From assembly GCF_042666655.1 (NCBI RefSeq), contig NZ_JBHTDE010000006.1:124001-188000 (forward strand): 64,000 nucleotides of DNA. Reading direction: 5' to 3'. Positions 33,430 to 41,689 of the stretch are shown here, in pieces. The notes beneath the pieces were generated by a model. The model saw nothing but the letters and a program-made list of their open reading frames with translations, searched no databases and was not told the DNA's origin. Both the position numbers and the translations under genes were made by a program. Within the stretch, counting starts at the first letter, position 1. Every line of letters starts with the position of its first letter. The stretch comes from Paracraurococcus sp042666655. GTDB lineage: Bacteria; Pseudomonadota; Alphaproteobacteria; Acetobacterales; Acetobacteraceae.

Positions 33430-34290
33430 TCAGGTATCGGCCAGCGCCGCCAGCATGGCGTCGCGGTGTTCGGTATCGCCGTCATCGGTGACGGGCTGGA
33501 TGCAGACATGGGTGGCGCCGGCGGTGAAATGCGCGCGGAGACCGGCCTTCACCGCCTCGGCGTCGCCCGAGATCACCATGGCGTCGATGAAGCGGTCATT
33601 GCCGCCATTCGCCAGTTCACCTTCGGAGAAACCGAGCCGCAGCCAATTGTTCACGTAGTTCGGCAGCGTCATGTAGCGCGCCAGTTCCCTGCGGCCCAAG
33701 GCGCGGGCGCGCGCCTTGTCGGGCTCGACGCAGACCTTCTGCTCCACCGCCAGCACCTTGCCCGGGCCGAGGATCTCCGCCGCCTGCTTCGTATGCTCGG
33801 GCGTCACGTTGTAGGGCACCGCACCGTCCGATTGCGCCGCCGCCAGCGCCAGCATCTTCGGTCCGAGGGCGGCCAGCAGCACCGGCCCTTCCAGCGCCGC
33901 CTCGCCGCCCTTGGCGATGCCGTCCAGGTAGGCGCGCATGGCGGGGATCGGCTTGTCGTAGCGATGCCCGCGCAGACCCTCCACCATCGGGATATGGGAG
34001 ACGCCAAGCCCGAGCGCGAAGCGTCCGCCATGCAGCACGTTCAGGGTCGCCAGCGCCCGCCGCGCGGTGAAGGCATCGCGCGCATAGATATTGGCGATCG
34101 AGCTGCCGATGACGAGCCTGGTGCTGTTCGCCAGCAGGAAGCTGGCAAGCGCCACCGATTCATAGCCGCGCGATTCCGGGTACCAGAGCGTGCCGTAGCC
34201 CTTGTCCTCGACGCTACGCAGCAGCGCCCGCAGCCCCGCCGCGTCCAGCCGGTCGGTCGAGCACCACACGCCGAGACGTCCGAATTCCAT
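33430..34290 (-). CDS. LLM class F420-dependent oxidoreductase (TIGR03620-like), 286 aa
   Basis: A short luciferase-like barrel of the MSMEG_4141/TIGR03620 type: EFGRLGVWCSTDRLD at the start, YGTLWYPESRGYESVALASFLL, VIGSSIANIYARDAFTARRAL and RFALGLGVSHIPMVEG as the cofactor phosphate loop. Members are predicted F420 users of unknown substrate. ATG 34290 opens strand 1. It is the promoter-proximal gene of the operon that continues into fgd, cofE, cofD and cofC, so the oxidoreductase and cofactor synthesis are expressed together. Confidence 0.85.
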   Translation of the reverse strand: MEFGRLGVWCSTDRLDAAGLRALLRSVEDKGYGTLWYPESRGYESVALASFLLANSTRLVIGSSIANIYARDAFTARRALATLNVLHGGRFALGLGVSHIPMVEGLRGHRYDKPIPAMRAYLDGIAKGGEAALEGPVLLAALGPKMLALAAAQSDGAVPYNVTPEHTKQAAEILGPGKVLAVEQKVCVEPDKARARALGRRELARYMTLPNYVNNWLRLGFSEGELANGGNDRFIDAMVISGDAEAVKAGLRAHFTAGATHVCIQPVTDDGDTEHRDAMLAALADT

Positions 34291-34345
34291 GACCGCATCC
34301 CCTGCCCTTGGCCGCAGTATGGCGCCGCCCGGCGCGGCCCGCCAG

Positions 34346-34375
34346 TTGACGCCGGCCGGCCGCGCTCCGTAGCGT
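34346..34375 (+). promoter_or_regulatory. sigma70-like promoter for the 34405 oxidoreductase gene
   Basis: TTGACG at 34346-34351 and TAGCGT at 34370-34375 are separated by 18 bases and lie 30 bases before the ATG at 34405. The elements match -35 well and -10 moderately. The gap (34291-34404) must also hold the promoter for the divergent F420 operon, which I could not place. Confidence 0.4.
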
Positions 34376-34404
34376 TTCGCAAGAACGCCCCGGGGAGGGT
34401 CCAC

Positions 34405-35484
34405 ATGGCCACCGAAGCCCGCTTCGCCTACCAGATCGGCGCCGTCGGGGAGGCGGGTCTGACCGACCGCCAGCTCTACCGCGAAGCCATCGCCGATGCC
34501 GAGCTGCTGCACCGGCTGCGCTACGACGCCGCCTGGATGGTGGAGCACCATTTCAGCGACTACTACCCGCAGCCCAATCCGCTGCTCTTCCTGTCGCACG
34601 TCGCCGCCGCCTGCCCCGGCCTCGGCCTCGGCACCTCGGTCATGGTGCTGCCCTGGTACGACCCGGTGCGCTTTGCCGAGGACGTGGCGATGCTGCAGAC
34701 GCTGAGCGACGGGGCGCTGCATATCGGCATGGGCCGCGGCACGGCGAAGTCGGAATACGACGCCTTCGGGATCGGCATGGAAACCGCCCGCGACCGCTTC
34801 CGCGAATGCTGGGAGTTCACCCGGAAGGCGCTGCAGGGCGGCCCGGTGACCCATGCCGGGCACTATGCCAACTGGACCACGCCGACCGTGCTGCGGCCGG
34901 CGCTGGAAGGCCGGATGCCGAATTTCTACGGCGCCATCGGCAGCCTCGAGAGCGCGGCGATCATGGCCGATCTCGGCCTGCCGCCGCTCTGCCTCTCATC
35001 GTTCCCGGACAAGCTGCTGCGCCGCATCCTGGAGACCTGGAAGGACCGCAGCGCCGCCGCCGGCCGCCCGACCGACGTGACCCTGCCCATATCCATCAAG
35101 TGCTTCGTCGCGGAGACCGACGAAGCAGCCCAGGCCCAGGCGCTGGAATACCTGCCGAAATTCTTCGCCCTGCAGGTGGAGCACTACCAGTCCGACCACG
35201 CCCCCTGGGGCAATATCCCGGGCTACGAGCAGTTCAACCGCATGTTCGCCAACCTGCGGCAGCTCTCCGACCCCGCCAACCTGGGGGGCTACCTGGCGCA
35301 GAACCTGATCGGCTCGCCGGCGACCGTGGCGCGGCGGCTGCAGGCGTATATCGACCTCGGCTTCAACTACATGGTCGTCAGCAACGCCACCTATGGCGTG
35401 CCGCAGTTGGTGCGGCACCAGACGATCAGGCTTTTCGCCGAGGAGGTGATCCCGCGCGTCCGCGCGCTGGCGCCCGCCGCCTAA
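34405..35484 (+). CDS. LLM class flavin/F420-dependent oxidoreductase, 359 aa
   Basis: The longest luciferase-like protein of the window, nearer to the FMN-dependent bacterial luciferase/limonene monooxygenase branch: YDAAWMVEHHFSDYYPQPNPLLFL contains the EHHF motif of that branch, then LGTSVMVLPWYDPVRFAEDVAMLQTLSDG and IGMGRGTAKSEYDAFG. It could be a two-component monooxygenase using FMNH2 rather than F420H2, so its link to the F420 genes is by position only. GGGGAGGG precedes the ATG. Its last 4 bases overlap the convergent histidine kinase stop. Confidence 0.82.
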   Translation: MATEARFAYQIGAVGEAGLTDRQLYREAIADAELLHRLRYDAAWMVEHHFSDYYPQPNPLLFLSHVAAACPGLGLGTSVMVLPWYDPVRFAEDVAMLQTLSDGALHIGMGRGTAKSEYDAFGIGMETARDRFRECWEFTRKALQGGPVTHAGHYANWTTPTVLRPALEGRMPNFYGAIGSLESAAIMADLGLPPLCLSSFPDKLLRRILETWKDRSAAAGRPTDVTLPISIKCFVAETDEAAQAQALEYLPKFFALQVEHYQSDHAPWGNIPGYEQFNRMFANLRQLSDPANLGGYLAQNLIGSPATVARRLQAYIDLGFNYMVVSNATYGVPQLVRHQTIRLFAEEVIPRVRALAPAA

Positions 35485-36866
35485 CCGGGCAGCGTCGCCA
35501 GCGCCACCAGCCCGCCGCCCGGCCGGTTCCGCAGCACCACGTCGCCGCCATGGGCCCGGAAGATGTTGCGGGCTATCGGCAGGCCGAGCCCGGTCCCGCC
35601 GGTTTCCCGGTTGCGGCTGGTCTCCAGCCGGCGGAAGGGCTGGAACACCGTTTCCAGCTCGCTCAGCGGGATACCGGGGCCGTCATCCTCGATGGCAAGC
35701 CGCAGGATGCGGGTCGGCGCCTCGGGCGCCGCCAGGGTCAGCCGCGCCGCCGCCCCATAGGCCAGCGCGTTGCCGACCAGGTTGGCGATGGCCCGCTTCA
35801 TCGCCACCGGCCGGACCTGAGCCACCAGCCGCTCCGGCCCCTGATAGGCGATGGCCTCGGCCAGGTCCGGGTGCCCGTCCGCCGCCTCGTCCAGCACGGT
35901 ACGGCACAGCGCCGCGATATCGACCGCGACCGTCGGCTCGGCCGCCGCGTCGTCCCGCGCAAACGCCAGGGTCGCCGCCACCATCGCTTCCATCTCGTCG
36001 AGATCGGCCAGCATCTTCCGGCGCTGCTCGTCGTCGTCCATGAATTCGGCGCGCAGCCGCAGCCGGGTGATCGGCGTGCGCAGGTCGTGGCCGATGGCCG
36101 CCAGCATCTGGGTCCGGTCGCCGACGAAGCGGCGGATGCGCGCCGCCATGGTGTTGAAGGCATGCGCCGCGGTGGCGACCTCGGTCGGCCCCGCTTCCGG
36201 CAAGGGCAGCGCGTTGACGTCGCGGCCCAGCCGCTCGGCCGCCTCGGCCAGGGCCCGCACCGGCCGGGTCAGCCGCCGCACCGCCCAGAGGATGAGCAGC
36301 CCGGCCGCGAGCGTCATCGCGGCGAAGGCGATCAGGAAGGTCTCGGAATGCCAGGGCCGTGGCGGCGGCAGATGGATATGCAGGTTCAGCCATTCGCCGC
36401 TGGGCAGGCGAAGGCTGGCGGCGAAGCTCGGGCCGCCGGGGATCCAGGACGTGATCACCTCGCGCGGCCGGAAGCGCGGCGGGCTGGCGGCGAACAGGTC
36501 GAAGCGCAGCATCCGGGCGACCGGCGGCGGCATCGGCGGCAGTTCGGGCCGCGCCATCGGCCTGTCGTCCAGCGTCGCCGACAGGCCGCTGGGCAGCTCC
36601 AGCTCCGCCAGCATCTGCGCCCGCCGGTCGGGCGGGGCGAGCAGGACGGTGCGCCAGGCGCTGATCGCCCGCTGTGAGATCTCCCGCGTCTGGGCGAAGC
36701 GCTGCAGGTCGACCCGGTCGAGCGCGTGGATGGTGAGCCCGGCCGCCTGCACCACGGTCAGCGCCAGCAGCAGCACGAGCGCGGTACGGCCGGCCAGGCT
36801 GCGCGGCCAGAGATGGAAGCGGCGGCGCGGCGGCGCCTCCTGCGCCGGTCGGGAAAGCTGGTTCAC
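35481..36866 (-). CDS. sensor histidine kinase, EnvZ-type, 461 aa
   Basis: Inner-membrane sensor. Two membrane helices at about residues 26-46 and 176-196 bracket a periplasmic domain of roughly 130 residues rich in proline; HAMP follows (about 197-250), then the dimerisation helix with H260 in IGHDLRTPITRLRLR, the N box NLVGNALAYG, G1 EDDGPGI and G2 GTGLGLPIA. It phosphorylates the response regulator encoded just upstream; ATG overlaps that stop (ATGA). The stimulus is unknown. The HD-L-RTP motif places it with EnvZ/PhoR-like kinases having both kinase and phosphatase activity. Confidence 0.9.
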   Translation of the reverse strand: MNQLSRPAQEAPPRRRFHLWPRSLAGRTALVLLLALTVVQAAGLTIHALDRVDLQRFAQTREISQRAISAWRTVLLAPPDRRAQMLAELELPSGLSATLDDRPMARPELPPMPPPVARMLRFDLFAASPPRFRPREVITSWIPGGPSFAASLRLPSGEWLNLHIHLPPPRPWHSETFLIAFAAMTLAAGLLILWAVRRLTRPVRALAEAAERLGRDVNALPLPEAGPTEVATAAHAFNTMAARIRRFVGDRTQMLAAIGHDLRTPITRLRLRAEFMDDDEQRRKMLADLDEMEAMVAATLAFARDDAAAEPTVAVDIAALCRTVLDEAADGHPDLAEAIAYQGPERLVAQVRPVAMKRAIANLVGNALAYGAAARLTLAAPEAPTRILRLAIEDDGPGIPLSELETVFQPFRRLETSRNRETGGTGLGLPIARNIFRAHGGDVVLRNRPGGGLVALATLPG

Positions 36867-37582
36867 CCCTTCTCGACCGTCGCGGCCAGCACGTAGCCGC
36901 CGCCGCGGACGGTCTTGATCAGGCTGGGATTGCGCCCGTCATCCTCCAGCTTGCGCCGCAGCCGGGAGACGGCAACGTCGATCGCCCGGTCGAACGGCCC
37001 GGCCTGGCGGCCGCGCAGCAGGTCCATCAGCATGTCCCGGGTCAGCACGCGGTTGGGGCGTTCGACCAGCACCTGCAGCAACTCGTACTCGCCGCCCGTC
37101 AGCGGCACCTCAGCGCCGTCCGGGTTCAGCAGGCGGCGGCGGGCGGGCTCCAGCGTCCAGCCGGAGAAACGGATCGCCTTGGCCGGCGGCTCCTTCGCCG
37201 CGCCCGGCTCGCCGTTCGCCCGGCGCAGCACGGCGCGGATGCGGGCCAGCAGCTCGCGTGGATTGAAAGGCTTGCCGAGATAGTCGTCGGCGCCGAGCTC
37301 CAGCCCGACGATGCGGTCGGTCTCCTCGCTCATCGCCGTCAGCATGACGATCGGTACCTCGCCCTGGGCGCGCAGCCATTTGGCGAAGTCGAGCCCGCTC
37401 TCGCCGGGAAGCATCAAATCCAGCACCACCAGGTGGTAGCGGCCGAGCGGCCAGAGCTTCCGCGCTTCCTTCGCATCGCGCGCGGCGGAGACGCGCATGC
37501 CCTGGCGCTCGAGGAATTTCGAGAGCAGGTCGCGGATCTCGCGGTCGTCATCGACGACCAGGATATGGGGTTGTGGCTCCAT
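36863..37582 (-). CDS. OmpR/PhoB-family response regulator, 239 aa
   Basis: Receiver domain (1-120) with acidic triad D11-D13, phospho-acceptor D55 in VVLDLMLPG, the MLTA switch threonine and lysine in LGKPFNPREL; then an OmpR-type winged helix (about 135-235) with RRLLNPDGAEVPLTGGEYELLQ and the wing end TVRGGGYVLAA. Partner of the kinase that overlaps its stop. The gap upstream holds four GTTGCA repeats at 10-base spacing, the layout bound by tandem OmpR-type dimers, so autoregulation is likely. The regulon is unknown. Confidence 0.93.
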   Translation of the reverse strand: MEPQPHILVVDDDREIRDLLSKFLERQGMRVSAARDAKEARKLWPLGRYHLVVLDLMLPGESGLDFAKWLRAQGEVPIVMLTAMSEETDRIVGLELGADDYLGKPFNPRELLARIRAVLRRANGEPGAAKEPPAKAIRFSGWTLEPARRRLLNPDGAEVPLTGGEYELLQVLVERPNRVLTRDMLMDLLRGRQAGPFDRAIDVAVSRLRRKLEDDGRNPSLIKTVRGGGYVLAATVEKG

Positions 37583-37597
37583 CGTGGTTGTTACATA

Positions 37598-37610
37598 GCG
37601 CGCCGGCGCG
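37598..37610. repeat. GC palindrome upstream of the response regulator
   Basis: A 13-base near-copy of the palindrome at 14492-14505 (GCGCGCCGGCGCG) lies 16 bases before the regulator's start codon. It could form a leader stem-loop; in such GC-rich DNA it may also be chance. Confidence 0.3.
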
Positions 37611-37638
37611 GATTGTGCCGAAGTTTGTCAGCACGATT

Positions 37639-37682
37639 GTTGCAGGACGTTGCACGGGCGTCACTTGTTGCAAGCCGTTGCA
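37639..37682 (-). promoter_or_regulatory. four GTTGCA direct repeats, likely response-regulator binding site
   Basis: GTTGCA occurs at 37639, 37649, 37667 and 37677 on the plus strand (TGCAAC in the gene direction). Within each pair the starts are exactly 10 bases apart; the pairs are 28 bases apart. OmpR/PhoB-family regulators bind head-to-tail repeats spaced 10-11 bases. The block begins 57 bases upstream of the regulator's ATG, in a locally AT-richer stretch, and faces the glycosylase gene on the other side. Confidence 0.55.
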
Positions 37683-37792
37683 ATTCGGCACGCCGCGGGG
37701 CTTTCCGCGGCAACAGGACGGGCCCAGCTTCAGGGTGCAGTCGGCGCCGCTCCCTCCCCCTCGCGGCGCCGATGGTCTAAACGGCGGCGGGG

Positions 37793-38473
37793 ATGGTCCC
37801 CCCCTTGCAAACCACCCTGCCGCCGCCCCCCTTTCCCGAGGCACCCGATTGGGCCCGCGCCGGCATCGCCGCGCTGGTTGCGGCCGACCCGCGCTTCGCG
37901 GGCATCGAGGCCGCGGCCGGGCCTTTGGCCTGGCGGGTGCGGCAGCCGGGGTTTCCCGGCCTGCTGCGGGCGATCTGTGGCCAGCAGATCAGCAACCAGG
38001 CGGCCTCGGCGATCTGGAAACGGCTTTCGGGATTGCCCGGGGCGCTGGAGCCTGTCGGGCTGCTGGCGCTGGACGACGCGACCTTGTGCGGGATGGCCGG
38101 GCTGTCACGGCCGAAGGCGGCGCATGCGCGGTCCTTGGCGACAGCCTGTGTCGAGGGGCGGCTGGACTTTTGCCGGTTGACCGCGATGGGCGATGTCGAG
38201 GCCATCGCCCATATCGCCGCGGTGAAGGGCCTGGGACCCTGGACCGCGGCGGTGCACCTGCTGTTCGCGGATCAGCGGGCGGATATCTTCCCGCCCGGCG
38301 ATGTCGCGCTGGCCGCAAGTGCCGCGCATCTGCTGGGGCTGGAGGCGCGGCCGGGGCCGAAGCTGCTGGTAGCGATGGCCGAGCAATGGGCGCCCTGGCG
38401 GTCGCTGGCGGCCAGGCTGCTGTGGCACCACTGGCGCTTCGTCACCGGGCGGGCGGTGGTGGAAGACGGTTAG
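37793..38473 (+). CDS. DNA-3-methyladenine glycosylase II-like (AlkA family), 226 aa
   Basis: Removes alkylated bases from DNA in base-excision repair. An HhH-GPD fold: the entry helix LLRAICGQQISNQAASAIWKRL, the helix-hairpin-helix VKGLGPWTA (144-152) and the catalytic D170 in FPPGDVAL. It is shorter than E. coli AlkA (282 aa), lacking the N-terminal beta domain, as in many alphaproteobacterial members. The ATG at 37793 follows GGCGGCGGGG, a modest ribosome site. Its stop overlaps the convergent lipoprotein gene by 4 bases. Confidence 0.88.
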   Translation: MVPPLQTTLPPPPFPEAPDWARAGIAALVAADPRFAGIEAAAGPLAWRVRQPGFPGLLRAICGQQISNQAASAIWKRLSGLPGALEPVGLLALDDATLCGMAGLSRPKAAHARSLATACVEGRLDFCRLTAMGDVEAIAHIAAVKGLGPWTAAVHLLFADQRADIFPPGDVALAASAAHLLGLEARPGPKLLVAMAEQWAPWRSLAARLLWHHWRFVTGRAVVEDG

Positions 38474-38877
38474 GCGATGCAGCCCGGCCCGTTGCGGTTG
38501 AAGCCCTGCACCGTGCCGTCCCGCGTCTCGAAGATCACCGAACAGCCCTGCGGCACTCCGCCGCCGCCCAGTGAGCCGAAGCCCAGCCCGGTGCCGACCC
38601 CCACCCCGCTGCCGCCGCCCCGGCCAAAGCCGAAGCTGCCGAAGCCCAGCCCGATGCTGGGATAGACCGCGGGCGTCGTGCTCGGTGCCAGGAAGTCCCA
38701 TTGCAGCAGGCGGCGGCCATCCGCCTCGTAGCTGCGGCTCGGCACGCCAAGGCCGGCGACCAGCTCGGCCTCCGGCCGGCCGACGAAGCCCGCCATGCGC
38801 TGGTCGAAGGCCTGCGGGGTGCGGCTGTCGGCGCAGGCGCCGAGCAGCAGGGCAAGAAGGAGAATGGCGCGCGGCAT
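38470..38877 (-). CDS. glycine-rich lipoprotein, 135 aa
   Basis: A lipoprotein signal with lipobox LLGAC (Cys at residue 15) leads into a short folded stretch, MAGFVGRPEAELVAGLGVPSR and RLLQWDF, like the start of SmpA/BamE-type repeats, then a glycine-rich tract (FGSFGFGRGGGSG...) and a closing CSVIFETRDG region with one or two cysteines. Probably anchored in the outer membrane facing the periplasm. Function unknown; the GxPxxEL..LGxPs pattern recurs in small Acetobacteraceae lipoproteins. Confidence 0.72.
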   Translation of the reverse strand: MPRAILLLALLLGACADSRTPQAFDQRMAGFVGRPEAELVAGLGVPSRSYEADGRRLLQWDFLAPSTTPAVYPSIGLGFGSFGFGRGGGSGVGVGTGLGFGSLGGGGVPQGCSVIFETRDGTVQGFNRNGPGCIA

Positions 38878-38913
38878 GACGCCTCAGCGCCCGTCGCGCA
38901 TTCCGGTTCCGGC

Positions 38914-40395
38914 TCAGCCCGGCGCGGGCGCGGCGTCGAAGCCGTTGGCCAGCACGCCGCGCGGCGTCGCCATGGCATAGGGCCCGCGCGGCAGGAACTG
39001 CCCGGTGCCGGGTTCCGCCTGCACCACGCCGTCGCGCATCACCACCGTGCCGCGGCGGACCGTGGCCACCGGCCAGCCGGTCACCTCCAGCCCTTCATAC
39101 GGCGTGTAGTCGATGGCGTGCTGCATCAGCGTGTTGGTCAGCGTGACCTTCTTCTTCGGGTCCCAGACCGCCAGGTCTGCATCGGCGCCGACCGCGATCA
39201 TCCCCTTCCGCGGTGCCAGCCCCATCAGCCGGGCCGGGTTGGTCGCGCTCAGCCGGACGAAATCGTCCAGCGTGATCCGCCCCTTCGACACGCCCTCGCT
39301 GAACAGGATCGGCAGCCGGGCGGCCAGACCCGGGATGCCGTTCGGGATGGCGTCGAAGCTCGCATCCCGCCCGGCCGAGGCCTTGCCGTGCTCGCCCCCC
39401 ATCGAGAACCCGCAATGATCGGAGGAGACGATGTCGAGCGTGCCGCGCCGGATCATCTCCCAGACCCGGCCATGCTCCTCCGCGGTGCGGGGGGAGGGGC
39501 TGCACATATAGGCGGCGCCCTCGAAGCCCGGCCGGTCCATGTCGGCGGCGGTCAGGGTCAGGTATTGCGGGCAGGTCTCGCCCCAGACCTTGAGGCCCCG
39601 GTGCTGGGCGCGGGCGATCTCCTCGGCTGCCTCGGCGCAGCTGACGTGGAAGACCTGGATCGGCTGGTCCACCAGCTCGGCCAGGGCGATGGCGCGGTGC
39701 GTCGCCTCCCGCTCGACGATGCCGGGGCGCGACCAGGCATGGTATTTGGGGGAGGTCATGCCGGCGGCCAGCAGCGCCTCGGTCCGCCACTTGATGGCGG
39801 CGTAGTTCTCGCAGTGCACGGTGACCAGGCAGCCGTTCTTCCGCGCCGTCACCAGGACCCTGATGTATTCCTCGTCCGACAGGTGCAGCGGCTCGTAGGT
39901 CAGGAAGACCTTCAGGCTGCGGATGCCCTTCGCCACGATCAGCGGCACCTCGCGTTCCAGCACGTCGGGCGTCGGGTCGGTGATGATCTGGTGGAAGCTG
40001 TAGTCCAGCATGCCGCGGGCGGCGCGCTGCTCGTAGTCCTCCAGCCGCGGCAGGATGCCCTCGTGCTTCCATTGCGGCACGAAGCACACGACCGAGGTCG
40101 TTCCCCCGGCGAAGGCGGAGGTGCTGGCGCTGACGAAGCTCTCCTCGTTCACCGTGACCGGCGGGGTGCCGGCGGTGCTGACATAGCCGCCGCGGGACGG
40201 CTCCTCGATATGGCAGTGGCTGTCGATGCCGCCGGGCAGCACCAGCAGGCCGCCGGCATCGAGCGTCGAGGCGCCGCCCTCGACGCGGTCGGCCAGCGCC
40301 GCGATGCGGCCGCCGCGGATGCCGATATCGCAGCGCGTCGTGCCGAAGCCGGTCGCCACCTCGCCGCCGCGCACCACCAGATCGTATTCGGCCAT
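38914..40395 (-). CDS. dihydropyrimidinase/hydantoinase family amidohydrolase, 493 aa
   Basis: A cyclic-amide hydrolase of the amidohydrolase superfamily with a full binuclear metal site: H60 and H62 (DSHCHIEEP), carboxylated K162 (SLKVFLTYE), H194 (TVHCEN), H250 (QVFHVSC) and D326 (SSDHCGF). Length and order match D-hydantoinase and dihydropyrimidinase, which open hydantoins or dihydrouracil. The HCHIEEP wording differs a little from classical enzymes, so the substrate is open. ATG 40395 is chosen over a TTG 15 bases upstream. No carbamoylase gene is adjacent. Confidence 0.88.
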   Translation of the reverse strand: MAEYDLVVRGGEVATGFGTTRCDIGIRGGRIAALADRVEGGASTLDAGGLLVLPGGIDSHCHIEEPSRGGYVSTAGTPPVTVNEESFVSASTSAFAGGTTSVVCFVPQWKHEGILPRLEDYEQRAARGMLDYSFHQIITDPTPDVLEREVPLIVAKGIRSLKVFLTYEPLHLSDEEYIRVLVTARKNGCLVTVHCENYAAIKWRTEALLAAGMTSPKYHAWSRPGIVEREATHRAIALAELVDQPIQVFHVSCAEAAEEIARAQHRGLKVWGETCPQYLTLTAADMDRPGFEGAAYMCSPSPRTAEEHGRVWEMIRRGTLDIVSSDHCGFSMGGEHGKASAGRDASFDAIPNGIPGLAARLPILFSEGVSKGRITLDDFVRLSATNPARLMGLAPRKGMIAVGADADLAVWDPKKKVTLTNTLMQHAIDYTPYEGLEVTGWPVATVRRGTVVMRDGVVQAEPGTGQFLPRGPYAMATPRGVLANGFDAAPAPG

Positions 40396-40510
40396 CGCCC
40401 CGGTCCCCAAGATCCGCCGGAAAGATGCCGCTGCCCGTGCCGCCGTGCAAACCCAGGCTGGGCAACCACCACAAGGGGCGGCAGGGTGGCAACGAGATGG
40501 GAGGGCCGGG

Positions 40511-41689
40511 ATGGGCGTCGTGGGCGCGGGGCTGGTCGCGGCCTGGCTGGTACTGGCCGTGATGGCGACCTTCGCCAGCGCGGTGACGCGACATCTGCTG
40601 CGCCGGCCGCAGCCCTGGCCGGAGGCGACGCCGCCGGTGCTGGTGCTGGTGCCGGTGCGCGGCGCGGGGCCGCTGCTACTGGATTTCCTCGCCGCGCTCG
40701 CGGCACAGGACTGGCCCGATTGGCGTGTCGCCTTCGCGGTCGAATCGATGGACGACCCGGCGCATGCCGTGCTGGCCGCCTATGTTTCGGCGAATCCTGG
40801 CCGTGCCTCGCTGGCCGTTGCCGGCCCGGCCGAGGGCCGCGGCCAGAAGGTGCAGAACCTGCTGGCGGCCCTGCGCGAACGCCGCCCCACCGACGCCGCG
40901 GTGGTTACGTTGGATGCCGACACGCTGCCGCCCCCCGGCCAACTCCGCGCCCTGCTGCGCCCCGTGCTGACCGGGCAAGGCGCCATCGCCACCGGCTACC
41001 GCTGGACCTTGCCCGCCCCCGGTGCCGGCTGGGCGACCGAGGCGCTATCGTTGATCGAGACCGGCATCGCCACCCTGCCGCGTTCGCCGTCCTGGAACAT
41101 CTGCTGGGGCGGGGCCACCGCCATCGGCCGCGAAGCCCTAGACCGGCTCGACCTGCCGCGGCTCTGGGACCAGGCGATGTCGGACGACCTGGTGTTGACC
41201 CGGGCGGCAAGAGCAGCCGGGTTGCTGGTCTATGCCCCGCTGACGGTGCGGCCACCGAGCCCCGTCGTGCTGGACCTAAATGGCGCACTGGAATTCGGCC
41301 AGCGGCAGTACCGCCTGCTGCGGCTGCACCTGCCGATCTTCTGGTGTCTGGTGGGGCTGGGCGTGGTGTTGCCGGTGCTGGGTGGCGTCGCGGCGCTGGC
41401 TGGCGTGTCGGCGGGCGATCCAACGGCGCTGGGCTGCATCGGCCTCGCCATGCTGCTGCACGGGGTCCGCATCCGCCTGCGCGATGCCATCGCCAAGGCG
41501 GTCCTGCCGCCCCGATCCGCCACAACTGCCCGCCACGTACTCGGCCGCGGCGCTTGGCACTGGCCTGCGGCCGGGCTGCTGGCGCTGGCTGCTTGGCTTG
41601 GCAGCGCATTCGGCCGGGAGATCACCTGGGCTGGCCGCCGCTATCGGCTGAACCGTGCCGGCCGGGTCATCCGGCTGCGTCGGGCGTAA
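40511..41689 (+). CDS. GT2 glycosyltransferase, ceramide-glucosyltransferase-like, 392 aa
   Basis: Membrane glycosyltransferase with an N-terminal helix (VGAGLVAAWLVLAVMATFASAV), a GT-A catalytic domain and two or three C-terminal helices. Catalytic motifs follow the processive/ceramide-glucosyltransferase order: VTLDADTLPP (metal-binding DxD), WDQAMSDDLVLTRAA (base, the D3 position) and FGQRQYRLLRL (QxxR-type acceptor motif). It likely glycosylates a lipid such as a ceramide or hopanoid at the inner membrane. ATG 40511 follows GGGAGG; the longer upstream frame lies inside the amidohydrolase gene. Confidence 0.82.
   Translation: MGVVGAGLVAAWLVLAVMATFASAVTRHLLRRPQPWPEATPPVLVLVPVRGAGPLLLDFLAALAAQDWPDWRVAFAVESMDDPAHAVLAAYVSANPGRASLAVAGPAEGRGQKVQNLLAALRERRPTDAAVVTLDADTLPPPGQLRALLRPVLTGQGAIATGYRWTLPAPGAGWATEALSLIETGIATLPRSPSWNICWGGATAIGREALDRLDLPRLWDQAMSDDLVLTRAARAAGLLVYAPLTVRPPSPVVLDLNGALEFGQRQYRLLRLHLPIFWCLVGLGVVLPVLGGVAALAGVSAGDPTALGCIGLAMLLHGVRIRLRDAIAKAVLPPRSATTARHVLGRGAWHWPAAGLLALAAWLGSAFGREITWAGRRYRLNRAGRVIRLRRA

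Noticed and set aside
32321..35484. Long plus-strand frames opposite cofE, fgd and the 33430 oxidoreductase
   Set aside because: They lie antisense to clearly identified F420 genes and carry no domain; the real plus-strand gene in this stretch begins at ATG 34405.
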